Below, in pieces: positions 1-6,518 of a stretch of 9,042 nucleotides of DNA. The DNA is from an uncultured bacterium (GTDB lineage: Bacteria; Actinomycetota; Thermoleophilia; BMS3ABIN01). The position numbers and the translations under genes are program-made. The notes beneath the pieces are model-generated. The model did no database searches. It saw only the letters and a program-made list of their open reading frames with translations, and was not told the origin of the DNA. Each line of letters starts with the position of its first letter. Positions within the stretch are counted from its first letter, which is position 1. The stretch spans positions 1-9,042 of the forward strand of contig CAJVWY010000043.1 of the NCBI GenBank assembly GCA_913009925.1, read 5' to 3'.

Positions 1-157
1 GATGGATGTGTGGATATGAGGGGGTAGTACTGAGGGTTAAATTCGTTTTCTCTTCCGATCTTTATTATTCAGTGTTTTTCTTTTTTTTTTTCAAGCAGAA
101 GACGGCATACGAGATAAAGGAATGTGACTGGAGTTCAGACGTGTGCTCTTCCGATCT
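1..157. other. Illumina P7 adapter and junk (not native DNA)
   Basis: Positions 92-115 match the Illumina P7 flow-cell primer, 116-123 are an 8-base index (AAAGGAAT) and 124-157 are the index-read primer site ending in CTCTTCCGATCT. A second copy of that 12-base adapter end sits alone at 50-61, and an 11-base T run at 81-91 precedes the P7 part. Positions 1-49 and 62-80 have no recognisable source. Nothing here belongs to the organism; native sequence starts at about 158. The reading frames that run through it (for example one from 6 to 194 on the plus strand) are artefacts. Confidence 0.98.
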
Positions 158-279
158 AGCGGAGTCTCCACCGGTATCGGGATGCCAGGATTGAAAATAC
201 TCCTGCCGGAACCGTTGCCCGCGTAGAACAGGACGAAGAAAATGGCTGTGAAGAAAAACGCTATGAAAGCGATTCCCAT
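158..279 (-). CDS. Small membrane-anchored protein, 3' end cut by adapter
   Basis: Forty native residues remain, read leftwards from ATG at 279. An AAGGAG-type ribosome binding site lies a few bases upstream. Residues 3-20 are a strongly hydrophobic helix rich in Phe, Ile and Ala, followed by a Gly/Ser linker and a Pro-rich stretch (NPGIPIPVETP). The rest is lost: from codon 41 on the frame reads through adapter. A short N-terminal anchor followed by a linker is the layout of small SHOCT-domain proteins, but the diagnostic C-terminal domain is missing, so this is only a guess. Upstream it has the same kind of four-repeat promoter as the His/Met-rich gene at 456-899, so the two are probably co-regulated by the two-component system of this window. 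Confidence 0.7.
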
Positions 280-344
280 TACTCTCTCCTTTTTGCCGTA
301 TACATTGCCGCCTTCATGCAGGCGCTGATTCCATCGTTCTTCTT

Positions 345-398
345 AGTATGCCCGCGCCGGATGAAAGAAACATAAACGTTCATTAAGAATTGATTAAG
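345..398 (-). promoter_or_regulatory. Promoter with four OmpR/PhoB-type direct repeats, upstream of the 158-279 gene
   Basis: Read on the minus strand, hexamers CTTAAT (398-393), CTTAAT (387-382), GTTTAT (377-372) and TTTCAT (366-361) follow each other at steps of 11, 10 and 11 bp. Exactly 10 bp after the last one lies CATACT (350-345), a 4/6 match to the -10 consensus. No good -35 box is seen, which fits a promoter whose -35 contact is replaced by a response regulator. The leader to the ATG would be about 60 nt. The hexamers are degenerate versions of the perfect CTTCAT copies at 949-987. The function is inferred from the geometry. Confidence 0.55.
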
Positions 399-437
399 GA
401 AACGGGAGACGCTCCGGCGGAGCGTCTCCCGTTTCCT
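397..437 (-). terminator. Rho-independent terminator of the 456-899 gene
   Basis: A perfect 19-bp inverted repeat (397-415 and 419-437) with a 3-base GGC loop begins 18 bp past the stop codon of the His/Met-rich gene. On the minus strand the stem is followed by an AT-rich stretch (TTAATCAATTCTTAATG), which serves as a moderate U-tract. That same stretch is also the outer part of the repeat operator of the next gene, so terminator and downstream promoter interlock. Confidence 0.85.
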
Positions 438-455
438 CTGGCGTTTACCAGGTGG

Positions 456-899
456 CTACATCCCCCTGTGGCCGCCGGAGCCTGGACCGTGACCCTGGCG
501 GGTTTCCGGGGCGCCGCTTCCCTCATGACCCTGACAGGTACCGTCGCCCATGTGCTCGTTCATGGTCTGCTGCATCTCTTCCCGGGTCTGGTCACTCATA
601 TGGCCGGCTCCGTCAGCGCCGCGGTGCTTTTCGCAAGTGCCGTCCTGCATGTGCCGCTCAATGGTGCCGTCCTGCATGTGCTGCTTCATGTTCTGCCTGT
701 GCTCCTGCGTCTGATTCCCGCAGACCTCGCTGATATCCGTGACTCCTTCAGTGATATCGCCGCCGGTGGTTTCGCCGCCCCACAGGGGCATGCTGCCGTA
801 ATCGGGGGTCGTCGTCTGTGTGGTCTGCGCCAGGACCACCGCGGCTCCGGCCAGCAGGACCACTATCGAAAGGATTGTTATGGCGATTGCTTTTGTCAT
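456..899 (-). CDS. Secreted or membrane-anchored His/Met/Cys-rich small protein, possible metal binder
   Basis: The protein has 147 residues. The start is ATG at 899, with a good GGAGGT ribosome binding site 5 bases upstream. Residues 4-24 are a hydrophobic signal segment ending in VVLAQ, so cleavage after Ala24 or use as an anchor are both possible. A Thr-rich linker follows. The C-terminal half is hydrophilic with nine His, nine Met and three Cys (60, 89, 122). Three copies of an H-M-x-D-G-T element stand out: residues 74-79, 83-88 and 116-121; the latter two continue C-x-x-H. The tail is Gly/His-rich. Such composition outside the membrane suggests soft-metal (Cu or Ag) binding or envelope protection, but I do not recognise a named family. 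It lies downstream of the two-component operon, has its own operator-like repeats (933-987), and ends at a strong terminator. Read-through from the operon above is also possible because no hairpin separates them. Confidence 0.85.
   Translation of the reverse strand: MTKAIAITILSIVVLLAGAAVVLAQTTQTTTPDYGSMPLWGGETTGGDITEGVTDISEVCGNQTQEHRQNMKQHMQDGTIERHMQDGTCEKHRGADGAGHMSDQTREEMQQTMNEHMGDGTCQGHEGSGAPETRQGHGPGSGGHRGM
637..681 (-). repeat. 18-bp direct repeat inside the His/Met-rich gene
   Basis: Positions 637-654 and 664-681 are identical over 18 bases, 27 bp apart and in the same frame. They encode the repeated H-M-Q-D-G-T element. A third, diverged copy (14 of 18 bases matching) lies at 538-555. 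The spacing is a multiple of three, as expected for growth of a repeat protein by internal duplication. Confidence 0.85.
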
Positions 900-932
900 T
901 TCTGACCTCCATCTGGATTTGATCTCAATGCA

Positions 933-987
933 ATTATCGCCGGTGGTGATGAAGGAGCAATGAAGCGTCTATGAAGATCATATGAAG
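933..987 (-). promoter_or_regulatory. Promoter with four perfect CTTCAT repeats at 11-bp steps, upstream of the 456-899 gene
   Basis: On the minus strand CTTCAT occurs at 987-982, 976-971, 965-960 and 954-949, exactly 11 bp apart each time. Ten bp further lies GATAAT (938-933), a 5/6 match to the -10 consensus. It is 33 bp before the ATG of the His/Met-rich gene. Direct repeats at 11-bp steps ending about 10 bp before the -10 are the known arrangement for PhoB-like regulators, which bind as head-to-tail dimers on one face of the helix. Two dimers could bind here. The repeats begin 2 bp after the stop of the 990-1772 gene. Which regulator binds is inferred from the OmpR-family gene in the same cluster. 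Confidence 0.75.
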
Positions 988-989
988 AT

Positions 990-1772
990 TTACTTGAGCA
1001 GAAGACGCTGCCAGACGGGGAAATGGTCGCTGGCGGCGGTGTCCTCCCAGACCCTGTTCTCGATGCCGGCCATGCCGCGGACGAAGATATGGTCGAGGGT
1101 GAAGCCCATGAATCCCGCCTTCAGGGTAGGCTCGGCTCCGGCCGATACCCGCCTGAGCCCCACTTCGCGGAACCGTTCCTCCAGCTTCTTGATGTTCTTG
1201 GCCTTGATGGTATTGAAATCGCCGCCGACCAGCACGTATCCAGGGTCTTCGCCGGCGATATCGTCCACCAGCGAACGGAACTGCTCGTAGCGTTTCCGGG
1301 CGCTCAGGGTGAAGGTCTCGGTGTGGACGCTGTAGGCGACCATATCCCGTCCACCGACGGCCACGTGGGCCCGGGCGGCGATGCGGCGTTCGCCGGTGCG
1401 GGGACTCTCGTGCGGCAGCAGCAGCTTGGAGCTGCCGGAGATTTCCCACCGGGCCAGCACGGCGTTACCGAACTTTTTGCCGGTGCGGCAATGCACCGAG
1501 GCGGGAAAGTAAACATAGTTGAGGCCGAGCGAGCGGGCGATGGCCTCCACGCCCTCGTCGTCCATCTCCTGCAACAGCATGATATCGGCGTTGCGCAGCT
1601 TGGCCGTCTCATTCAGTTCGGCGATGGCTGTGTCGATCTCGCGCGCGAACTTGATGTTCCAGCTCACCACGCTGAGCTCGCCGGAGAACGTGGCTGAGCC
1701 GTCGGCGTAGCTCCCCTCATAGCGGGGAACGTCCGGTTTACAGAAGTTCTCGGTGTCGCCGGTGACGGCCAT
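990..1772 (-). CDS. Endonuclease/exonuclease/phosphatase (EEP) family protein
   Basis: The protein has 260 residues. All the hallmark EEP motifs are in order: S-W-N-I with Asn39, L-Q-E-M-D with Glu69 (metal ligand), G-N-A-V-L at 102-106, His150, G-D-F-N with Asp185 and Asn187, L-D-H-I-F with Asp227/His228, and S-D-H-F-P with the catalytic pair Asp249/His250. An intact Mg-dependent phosphodiesterase fold is therefore expected. The substrate cannot be read from sequence: family members cleave DNA, lipid head groups or phosphorylated inositol and sugars. No signal peptide is visible, so it is probably cytoplasmic. Its ATG overlaps the TGA of the upstream phosphoesterase gene (TGATG, one shared base), which implies translational coupling. 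It is the last gene of the two-component operon; no hairpin terminator follows it. Confidence 0.9.
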   Translation of the reverse strand: MAVTGDTENFCKPDVPRYEGSYADGSATFSGELSVVSWNIKFAREIDTAIAELNETAKLRNADIMLLQEMDDEGVEAIARSLGLNYVYFPASVHCRTGKKFGNAVLARWEISGSSKLLLPHESPRTGERRIAARAHVAVGGRDMVAYSVHTETFTLSARKRYEQFRSLVDDIAGEDPGYVLVGGDFNTIKAKNIKKLEERFREVGLRRVSAGAEPTLKAGFMGFTLDHIFVRGMAGIENRVWEDTAASDHFPVWQRLLLK

Positions 1773-3853
1773 CAGTCCTTACCATCATTCCCGCCGTGTT
1801 TCTTTACCGAAGCCAGCCATCCCCGCATGACCCGATTCAGGTGTTCGGCACCGATGATCTCCTTCTCCGGCAACTCCCATCCGGCCGGGAACAGCACGAA
1901 GGGATGAGCCTGGTCGCCACCCAGTCCGCCGTGGCTTCCCACCAGCTCCTCAAAGGCGGCCACTTCATCGGTAACCGGATCGTAGAAGCTATTGACCATG
2001 ATGTCCGCCACATGGGGAAAGCCGTCGGTGCGCTTCAAGTGGCCCGCGGCGTTGGCGCCGAAGTGCGCCAGCGGGTTCTTTCCCTGGAAACGGTCCTCCT
2101 CCAGGAAAAAAATTCCCCCGGCGCCGATGGCCAGCGGGCCCTTATCCGCGGAACGAACCATCACGAAACCGATACCGGGATGGTTCACCAAACCTTGAAG
2201 AAGTCCGGGGAAAGCCTCGTCTATCTGCTCCAGGGTCATGCGTTCCTTCCAGTCGGTAAAATAGATCAGCCCCAGGTTGCCGGAGGCCATCACGATCGCC
2301 TCCTCATTCTCGCCGGCGATTTTCTCCTTCTTGTCTTTCAGGGTCTTGCGCTCCGGTCCCAGCATCACCTCGCCCTCGCTGGTCTTGTTCTTAACGGCCA
2401 GCCGGAGCGCCTTGGCGGAAAGCTGCCGCTGGTCCCCCTGGATGGCGTCCGTAAGCGGCGCGCTCAGGTAGCTCCAGTGCTCGGCGACGGCTCCGGCCGT
2501 CTCCACCTTGACCTTGCCGGCCACCAGCTGTTCCACGTACTCCTCCAGGGTAATGTCATAGCGTTGCTTGAAGGTCGCCCCCTGGCTCTGGCCGTGGTCC
2601 GAAAGGATGACGAAATCATAGGGACGAGGAGCCTGCCGGGAGGCGGTCTCCAGCCGTTCGAACTGTTGGTCCAGTTTGCGCAGGACCTCCAGCGTGTCTT
2701 CGCGTTCGACTCCCGAATGATGAGCCACCTCGTCATATCCGAACAGGGTAACGTAAGCTGACGGAACGCCGGCGAACATGTCGCCTATGAGCGTATAGAC
2801 ACTCAGCTCCCTGATGATAGTGGTGATAGCCGCCCTGAGCAGGGCGTATCTGAGACCCCGGTGTTCCAGCCGTGGCTGCACGTCACGCTTGCGCTGCCGG
2901 CGCTGCCCCCTGAGCTCCAGGAAGATGTCCCAGAAACCCAGCATGAAAGCCCGGAGGAAGTTATAGGGATCGATAAAGAACATGTAGAAGCTTTTCTTGT
3001 GAAAGCCGGAGGCCTCCGGGTTCTTTACCGTACTCATGGTGAACGCGGTGATGGGGGCTCCTCCGGAGAACATGTTGCTGAGGCTGAGGCCGCCGTCCGC
3101 CAGCAGCCCCCTGCCGCTGGACTGCCGCTTCTCGATCTCGGAGATGTCGCTCATCTGGCTGGATACCATCAACCGCCCTGTATCCTTCTCATACCAGCGG
3201 AAGGCGGGGATATCATAGTTGTTACCCAGCAGGATGCCGGCCTGGCTGGCCCCGGTCTGGGACGAGAGGTCGCACTCCCAGCCGGCGAGCCGGTGGCTTC
3301 TCTCTCCCAGCCACCGGGCCATGGTGGGGGCGTGGCCGTTGCGGATGGCCCGGAGCAGCACCGGCTTGGCCAGCCCGTCTATCTCCAGGAATATCACTCC
3401 CGGCACGTCGCTGGCTACCGGCTTTAAGCGCTTGGTGACCTTTTTCTTCAGCACATTGCGGTAGTAGGACTCGTCATCGTTTATGGAGAACAGGCTGGTG
3501 AGCAGGGTATTGATCGCGGCTAGGCCGATGGCGATGAGCAGCGGATCCCATACCCTGATAATGTCGATGCCCGGAACGATCACCGAAGCCAGCCAGATGA
3601 TGAAGCCGTTGAGCACCAGGGTGAACAGGCCCAGGGACAGGACGTTCAGGGGAAGGGTCAGATAGACCAGGGTCGGCCACAGCAGGGCGTTGAGGACGCC
3701 GATGACAGCGGCGAGAGCAACCACCGACCAGACCCCGTCGATCCTGAAGCCGGGAAGCATACCAGCCAGCAGGTATAGGGCCACCGTGGTGATAACCCAG
3801 ATGGTTATCAGGCGCTTGACTTTAACCCTGAATTTTCGTCTGGATCCGCTCAC
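1772..3853 (-). CDS. Membrane-anchored AlkP-superfamily phosphoesterase with holin-like (DUF360) N-terminus
   Basis: The protein has 693 residues. Residues 14-122 hold four hydrophobic helices (about 14-33, 40-65, 69-93 and 104-122) with the look of the Phage_holin_4_2/DUF360 family, a small membrane domain found in many bacterial proteins that are not phage lysis genes. A basic linker leads to a phosphodiesterase/nucleotide pyrophosphatase-like domain from about 150. Metal and nucleophile candidates are Asp159 (LEIDG), Thr200 (SSQTGAS), Asp374 with His378/379 (GYDEVAHH), Asp419-His420 (LSDHG) and His650 (GDQAHPF), the set expected for a two-metal AlkP-type site. On which side of the membrane the catalytic domain lies is not clear: four helices with both ends inside would place it in the cytoplasm. 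The start is GTG at 3853 with no clear ribosome binding site; an in-frame stop lies five codons upstream and no better start is seen. It follows the kinase gene by 51 bp and is coupled to the EEP gene after it. The substrate is unknown. Confidence 0.88.
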   Translation of the reverse strand: MSGSRRKFRVKVKRLITIWVITTVALYLLAGMLPGFRIDGVWSVVALAAVIGVLNALLWPTLVYLTLPLNVLSLGLFTLVLNGFIIWLASVIVPGIDIIRVWDPLLIAIGLAAINTLLTSLFSINDDESYYRNVLKKKVTKRLKPVASDVPGVIFLEIDGLAKPVLLRAIRNGHAPTMARWLGERSHRLAGWECDLSSQTGASQAGILLGNNYDIPAFRWYEKDTGRLMVSSQMSDISEIEKRQSSGRGLLADGGLSLSNMFSGGAPITAFTMSTVKNPEASGFHKKSFYMFFIDPYNFLRAFMLGFWDIFLELRGQRRQRKRDVQPRLEHRGLRYALLRAAITTIIRELSVYTLIGDMFAGVPSAYVTLFGYDEVAHHSGVEREDTLEVLRKLDQQFERLETASRQAPRPYDFVILSDHGQSQGATFKQRYDITLEEYVEQLVAGKVKVETAGAVAEHWSYLSAPLTDAIQGDQRQLSAKALRLAVKNKTSEGEVMLGPERKTLKDKKEKIAGENEEAIVMASGNLGLIYFTDWKERMTLEQIDEAFPGLLQGLVNHPGIGFVMVRSADKGPLAIGAGGIFFLEEDRFQGKNPLAHFGANAAGHLKRTDGFPHVADIMVNSFYDPVTDEVAAFEELVGSHGGLGGDQAHPFVLFPAGWELPEKEIIGAEHLNRVMRGWLASVKKHGGNDGKD

Positions 3854-3904
3854 ATCTGCATATTCTTACAGAAAAGTGTTTGGTATGGCCAGGGAAGGGA
3901 GCGC

Positions 3905-4999
3905 TCAGGCGGCGGGAAAGGATAGGGTGATTCGGGTGCCGGCGCCGGGATCGCTGGCTGCGCTGATACTGCCGCCCATGGCCTCCACGTAGCTTTTGGC
4001 GATGGTGAGGCCGATGCCGCTGCCGCCGCTGTCGCGGGAACGCGACTTGTCGGCCCGGTAGAAGCGGTCGAATATGCGGGGCAGGTCCGCGGCGGGGATG
4101 CCGCAGCCGCTGTCGGCCACGACCAGGAACACGCGGTCCGCGTCCCGGTCTGAGGACAAGGTTACGCCGTCGCCGCCGTCCGTATGCCGCAGGGCGTTGT
4201 CCAGCAGGTTTATCATTACCTGGTCCAGCTTGTCCTCGTCGGCGGTGACGGCGACTCTCTTGTTCGCTACGTCGAGGGTGAGGGAGACCCCCTTGGCGGT
4301 GAATCGCGGTTCCAGCTTCCGGCGCACCCTCTCCAGGAAACCCGTCAGGGGGATGGAAACCGGGTTCAGCTGTTCCTCTCCCGATTCCGCCCGGGAGAGC
4401 TGCTGCAGGTCGTCCACCAGGCGGTTGAGGCGGCCCGCCTCCTGCCTGACCAGGTCAAAGGTCTCTTTCTCGGCGGGGACCACACCGTCGGCCAGACCCT
4501 CCATGTAGCCGGATATGCTGGACAGGGGGGTGCGGAGCTCGTGGGCGATATTGGCCATCAGGTCGCGTCGCTGCTGCTCCGACTGCTCCAGGCTCTCGGC
4601 CATGCGGTTGAGGCTCTGTGCCAGGTTCCCCAGTTCATCGCTGGAGTCTTCCTTCACCCGCCGGCTGAAATCGCCGGCAGCGATCTGCCGGGTGGCCGCG
4701 GCCATCTCGTGTACGGGACGGGTTATGCGGCGAGATATGAAGAAGCTTACCGCCACCGCCGCCAGCACCGCCGCCAGTCCGCCCCACAACAGGGCGTAAT
4801 TGAGCGCTTCGCGGAAAGCCCGGTCCAGGTCGGCGGTCATGGAGGACATCATGCCGCCGCCGTTCATGTTGCGCAGATGCTCACTGTAGGAGCTCAGGGT
4901 CAGCTGGCGGGTGATGATGATGATGACACCGATACCCACCGCTATCACCAGCAGGAAGGTCGCCAGCAGTTTCCACCTGAGTTGCAGCCCCTGTTTCAT
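3905..4999 (-). CDS. Sensor histidine kinase with short Met-rich extracytoplasmic loop
   Basis: The protein has 364 residues. TM1 is about 11-30 and TM2 about 67-88, enclosing an outer loop of only about 36 residues. HAMP covers about 89-140. The dimerisation/phosphoacceptor helix has the H-box at 152-158 with His153 (AHELRTP). The ATPase domain has an N-box around Asn264/Asn268, a G1 box D296-S-G-C-G-I-P, an F-box (FDRFYRADKS, 310-319) and a G2 box GSGIGLT (326-332). All catalytic residues are present, so autophosphorylation and phosphotransfer to the adjacent regulator are expected. The outer loop carries the run NMNGGGMMSSM (44-54) with four Met, which could bind Cu(I) or Ag(I); this is inference. 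No PAS domain is seen, unlike most PhoR kinases. The ATG overlaps the TAA of the regulator gene (TAATG), with GGAGG 11 bases upstream. Confidence 0.95.
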   Translation of the reverse strand: MKQGLQLRWKLLATFLLVIAVGIGVIIIITRQLTLSSYSEHLRNMNGGGMMSSMTADLDRAFREALNYALLWGGLAAVLAAVAVSFFISRRITRPVHEMAAATRQIAAGDFSRRVKEDSSDELGNLAQSLNRMAESLEQSEQQRRDLMANIAHELRTPLSSISGYMEGLADGVVPAEKETFDLVRQEAGRLNRLVDDLQQLSRAESGEEQLNPVSIPLTGFLERVRRKLEPRFTAKGVSLTLDVANKRVAVTADEDKLDQVMINLLDNALRHTDGGDGVTLSSDRDADRVFLVVADSGCGIPAADLPRIFDRFYRADKSRSRDSGGSGIGLTIAKSYVEAMGGSISAASDPGAGTRITLSFPAA

Positions 5000-5697
5000 T
5001 ACCGCCGGGCCTCCAGCTTGTAGCCGACGCCCCTGACGGTCCTGAGGTACCGGGGCTCGGAGGCGTCCGGCTCCAGTTTCTTCCTTAGTTTGGCCATGTG
5101 TACGTCCACTACCCGCGGGTCACCATAATAAGTGTAGCCCCATACGCTCTCCAGCAGCTGCTCCCGGCTGAGGACGATGCCGGCATTGGCGGCCAGCGCC
5201 GCCAGGATGTCGAACTCACGGGCGGTAAGGTCCAGCTCACGGTCATCTATCTTCGCCAGGTGACGTTTGGTGTCCACCTCGATGGGGCCCGCCCTGAGCA
5301 CTCCGGTAGCGGCGCCGGCGGCCCTGGCCCTGCCGCTTCGCCGCAGGATGGCTTTGACCCTGGCGACCAGCTCCCGCGGGCTGAACGGCTTGGTCAGGTA
5401 GTCGTCGGCGCCCATACCCAGCCCCACCAGCTTGTCCGCCTCGTCCGCTCTGGCGGTCAGCATCAGGACCAGGGGGCCGTCTTCGCCGCAAACGGCGCGG
5501 CAGACTTCGAGCCCGTCCATCTCCGGCAGCATCAGGTCTAGTACCACCAGGTCCGGCCGCTCGCTACGGACCATCTCGATGGCGCGCGCGCCATCAGCAG
5601 CCTCGCTCACCCGGAAGCCATCCTTCTCCAGATAGGAGCGCACCAGCTTTCTCACGTTGGTCTCGTCGTCGACTACCAGTATTCTTGTCTCTGTCAT
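4999..5697 (-). CDS. OmpR/PhoB-family response regulator
   Basis: The protein has 232 residues, the usual length for this family. The receiver domain (4-118) has the acidic pair Asp10/Asp11, phosphoacceptor Asp54 (LDLMLP), Thr81 and Lys103 (KPF). After an Ala/Gly/Arg linker, a winged-helix DNA-binding domain occupies about 134-230, with the family-typical LTAREFDIL, VWGY, VVDVHMAKLRKKL and RTVRGVGYKL segments. Regulators of this class bind as head-to-tail dimers to direct repeats at 11-bp steps, matching the repeats at 361-398 and 949-987. It heads the operon with its cognate kinase. The ATG at 5697 has GGAG only one base away, so its translation signal is poor and the mRNA leader may be very short. 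Outputs beyond these neighbouring genes cannot be told. Confidence 0.95.
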   Translation of the reverse strand: MTETRILVVDDETNVRKLVRSYLEKDGFRVSEAADGARAIEMVRSERPDLVVLDLMLPEMDGLEVCRAVCGEDGPLVLMLTARADEADKLVGLGMGADDYLTKPFSPRELVARVKAILRRSGRARAAGAATGVLRAGPIEVDTKRHLAKIDDRELDLTAREFDILAALAANAGIVLSREQLLESVWGYTYYGDPRVVDVHMAKLRKKLEPDASEPRYLRTVRGVGYKLEARR

Positions 5698-5712
5698 TCT
5701 CCGGCCTGTTTA

Positions 5713-5745
5713 TTTACAGCATGGAAATATAAAGGGATGGTGAAG
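5713..5745 (-). promoter_or_regulatory. Candidate autoregulatory promoter of the two-component operon
   Basis: On the minus strand CTTCAC (5745-5740) and CTTTAT (5734-5729) stand 11 bp apart. Ten bp beyond is TGTAAA (5718-5713), a 4/6 match to a -10 box. This is the same geometry as at 345-398 and 933-987, but with only two imperfect repeats. The predicted transcript would start about 9 nt before the regulator's ATG. It lies in the 62-bp gap between the 5760-6518 gene and the regulator gene. It is weaker than the other two sites and could be chance. Confidence 0.35.
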
Positions 5746-5759
5746 AATGGGACCGCGGC

Positions 5760-6518
5760 CTACATCAACTTCTGTTGGTAGTAGCCGCCGGCCACATCCC
5801 TGGACTGGGTCACCTGTCCCAGGAGTGTGCTCAGCTGATTGATATCGGCCTCGAAGAACCGCGACCAGCCATTGTTCCAGGCCTGGGTGAACATGGCTTC
5901 CATCTCGTTCCAGGCCTGATCGTTGTACTGTGATTCGATCCGGTCGATGGTGACCATGAAAGCGTTGTAATCGTTGGCCTGAATGGCCTGGACCAGCTCG
6001 ACGATGGCGCCGGCGAACCCGTCGACGAACTGGTTGGTTACGCTGATATCCCCTCCCAGGACCCCCGCATCCACCAGACGCTGCAGGACCGCTTCCTGGT
6101 CGCGGGCGTCATCCTTGAGGATGATGGCCTGATCGTACACCTCATCGATGCTGCTGCCCAGCACCATGTCATCGTATTTGTTGTGCATGCTGATCCACAG
6201 GCTGTAGACATCATACATGCTGTTGTAGGTGGCGAAAGAATCGCTCGACTGCTTGGTGAAGGAGTCCAGGTGCCCCAGGATGATGTAGTTCTTCGACAGG
6301 TAAGTGCGATAATCGTCCTTGAGCTTCATCCGGTCCACGTCGTCCAGCGATATCTGGTATGCGGTCGTTTCATCCACTACGGTGGCCAGCGAATCCCGGG
6401 CGCGGATCAGTTCGTTCTGCAACGCTGAAAGATCCGACAGCCTGCCTTCCCCGGTTCCCGTGTCCACTTCGGAAAGCGCGGCGGTCATGGAGTCGACACT
6501 GCGAAGGGAGTCCAGCAT
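5760..6518 (-). CDS. Helical protein of unknown function, N-terminus uncertain
   Basis: From ATG at 6518 the protein has 252 residues. I do not recognise a family. It is acidic and probably mostly alpha-helical, with no transmembrane segment, no His/Cys cluster and a tail rich in Gln, Trp and aromatic residues. The start is doubtful: no ribosome binding site precedes ATG 6518, and the frame stays open for 34 more codons to a TGA at 6621-6623 without any ATG, GTG or TTG. Those codons read like protein (for example GNVKWTGYRAEHAAAAMLDS) and continue the first helix. An ATG at 6589 in the neighbouring frame would join this frame if the six-G run at 6570-6575 had seven bases. Either an unusual start or a one-base error or mutation is possible. 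It lies 62 bp before the response regulator gene, on the same strand. Confidence 0.65.
   Translation of the reverse strand: MLDSLRSVDSMTAALSEVDTGTGEGRLSDLSALQNELIRARDSLATVVDETTAYQISLDDVDRMKLKDDYRTYLSKNYIILGHLDSFTKQSSDSFATYNSMYDVYSLWISMHNKYDDMVLGSSIDEVYDQAIILKDDARDQEAVLQRLVDAGVLGGDISVTNQFVDGFAGAIVELVQAIQANDYNAFMVTIDRIESQYNDQAWNEMEAMFTQAWNNGWSRFFEADINQLSTLLGQVTQSRDVAGGYYQQKLM

Noticed and set aside
637..681. CRISPR-like short repeats
   Set aside because: Only two identical units and one diverged copy, all in frame inside a repeat-containing protein gene.
1023..1697. Long plus-strand open frames opposite the minus-strand genes (also at 390-905, 1796-2761, 2861-3427, 4184-5023)
   Set aside because: They mirror well-supported minus-strand genes with clear motifs, lack ribosome binding sites and known domains, and arise from high-GC codon usage.
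1772..3853. Phage lysis or prophage gene suggested by the holin-like domain
   Set aside because: The holin-like part is only the anchor of a phosphodiesterase in a two-component operon; no other phage gene is present.
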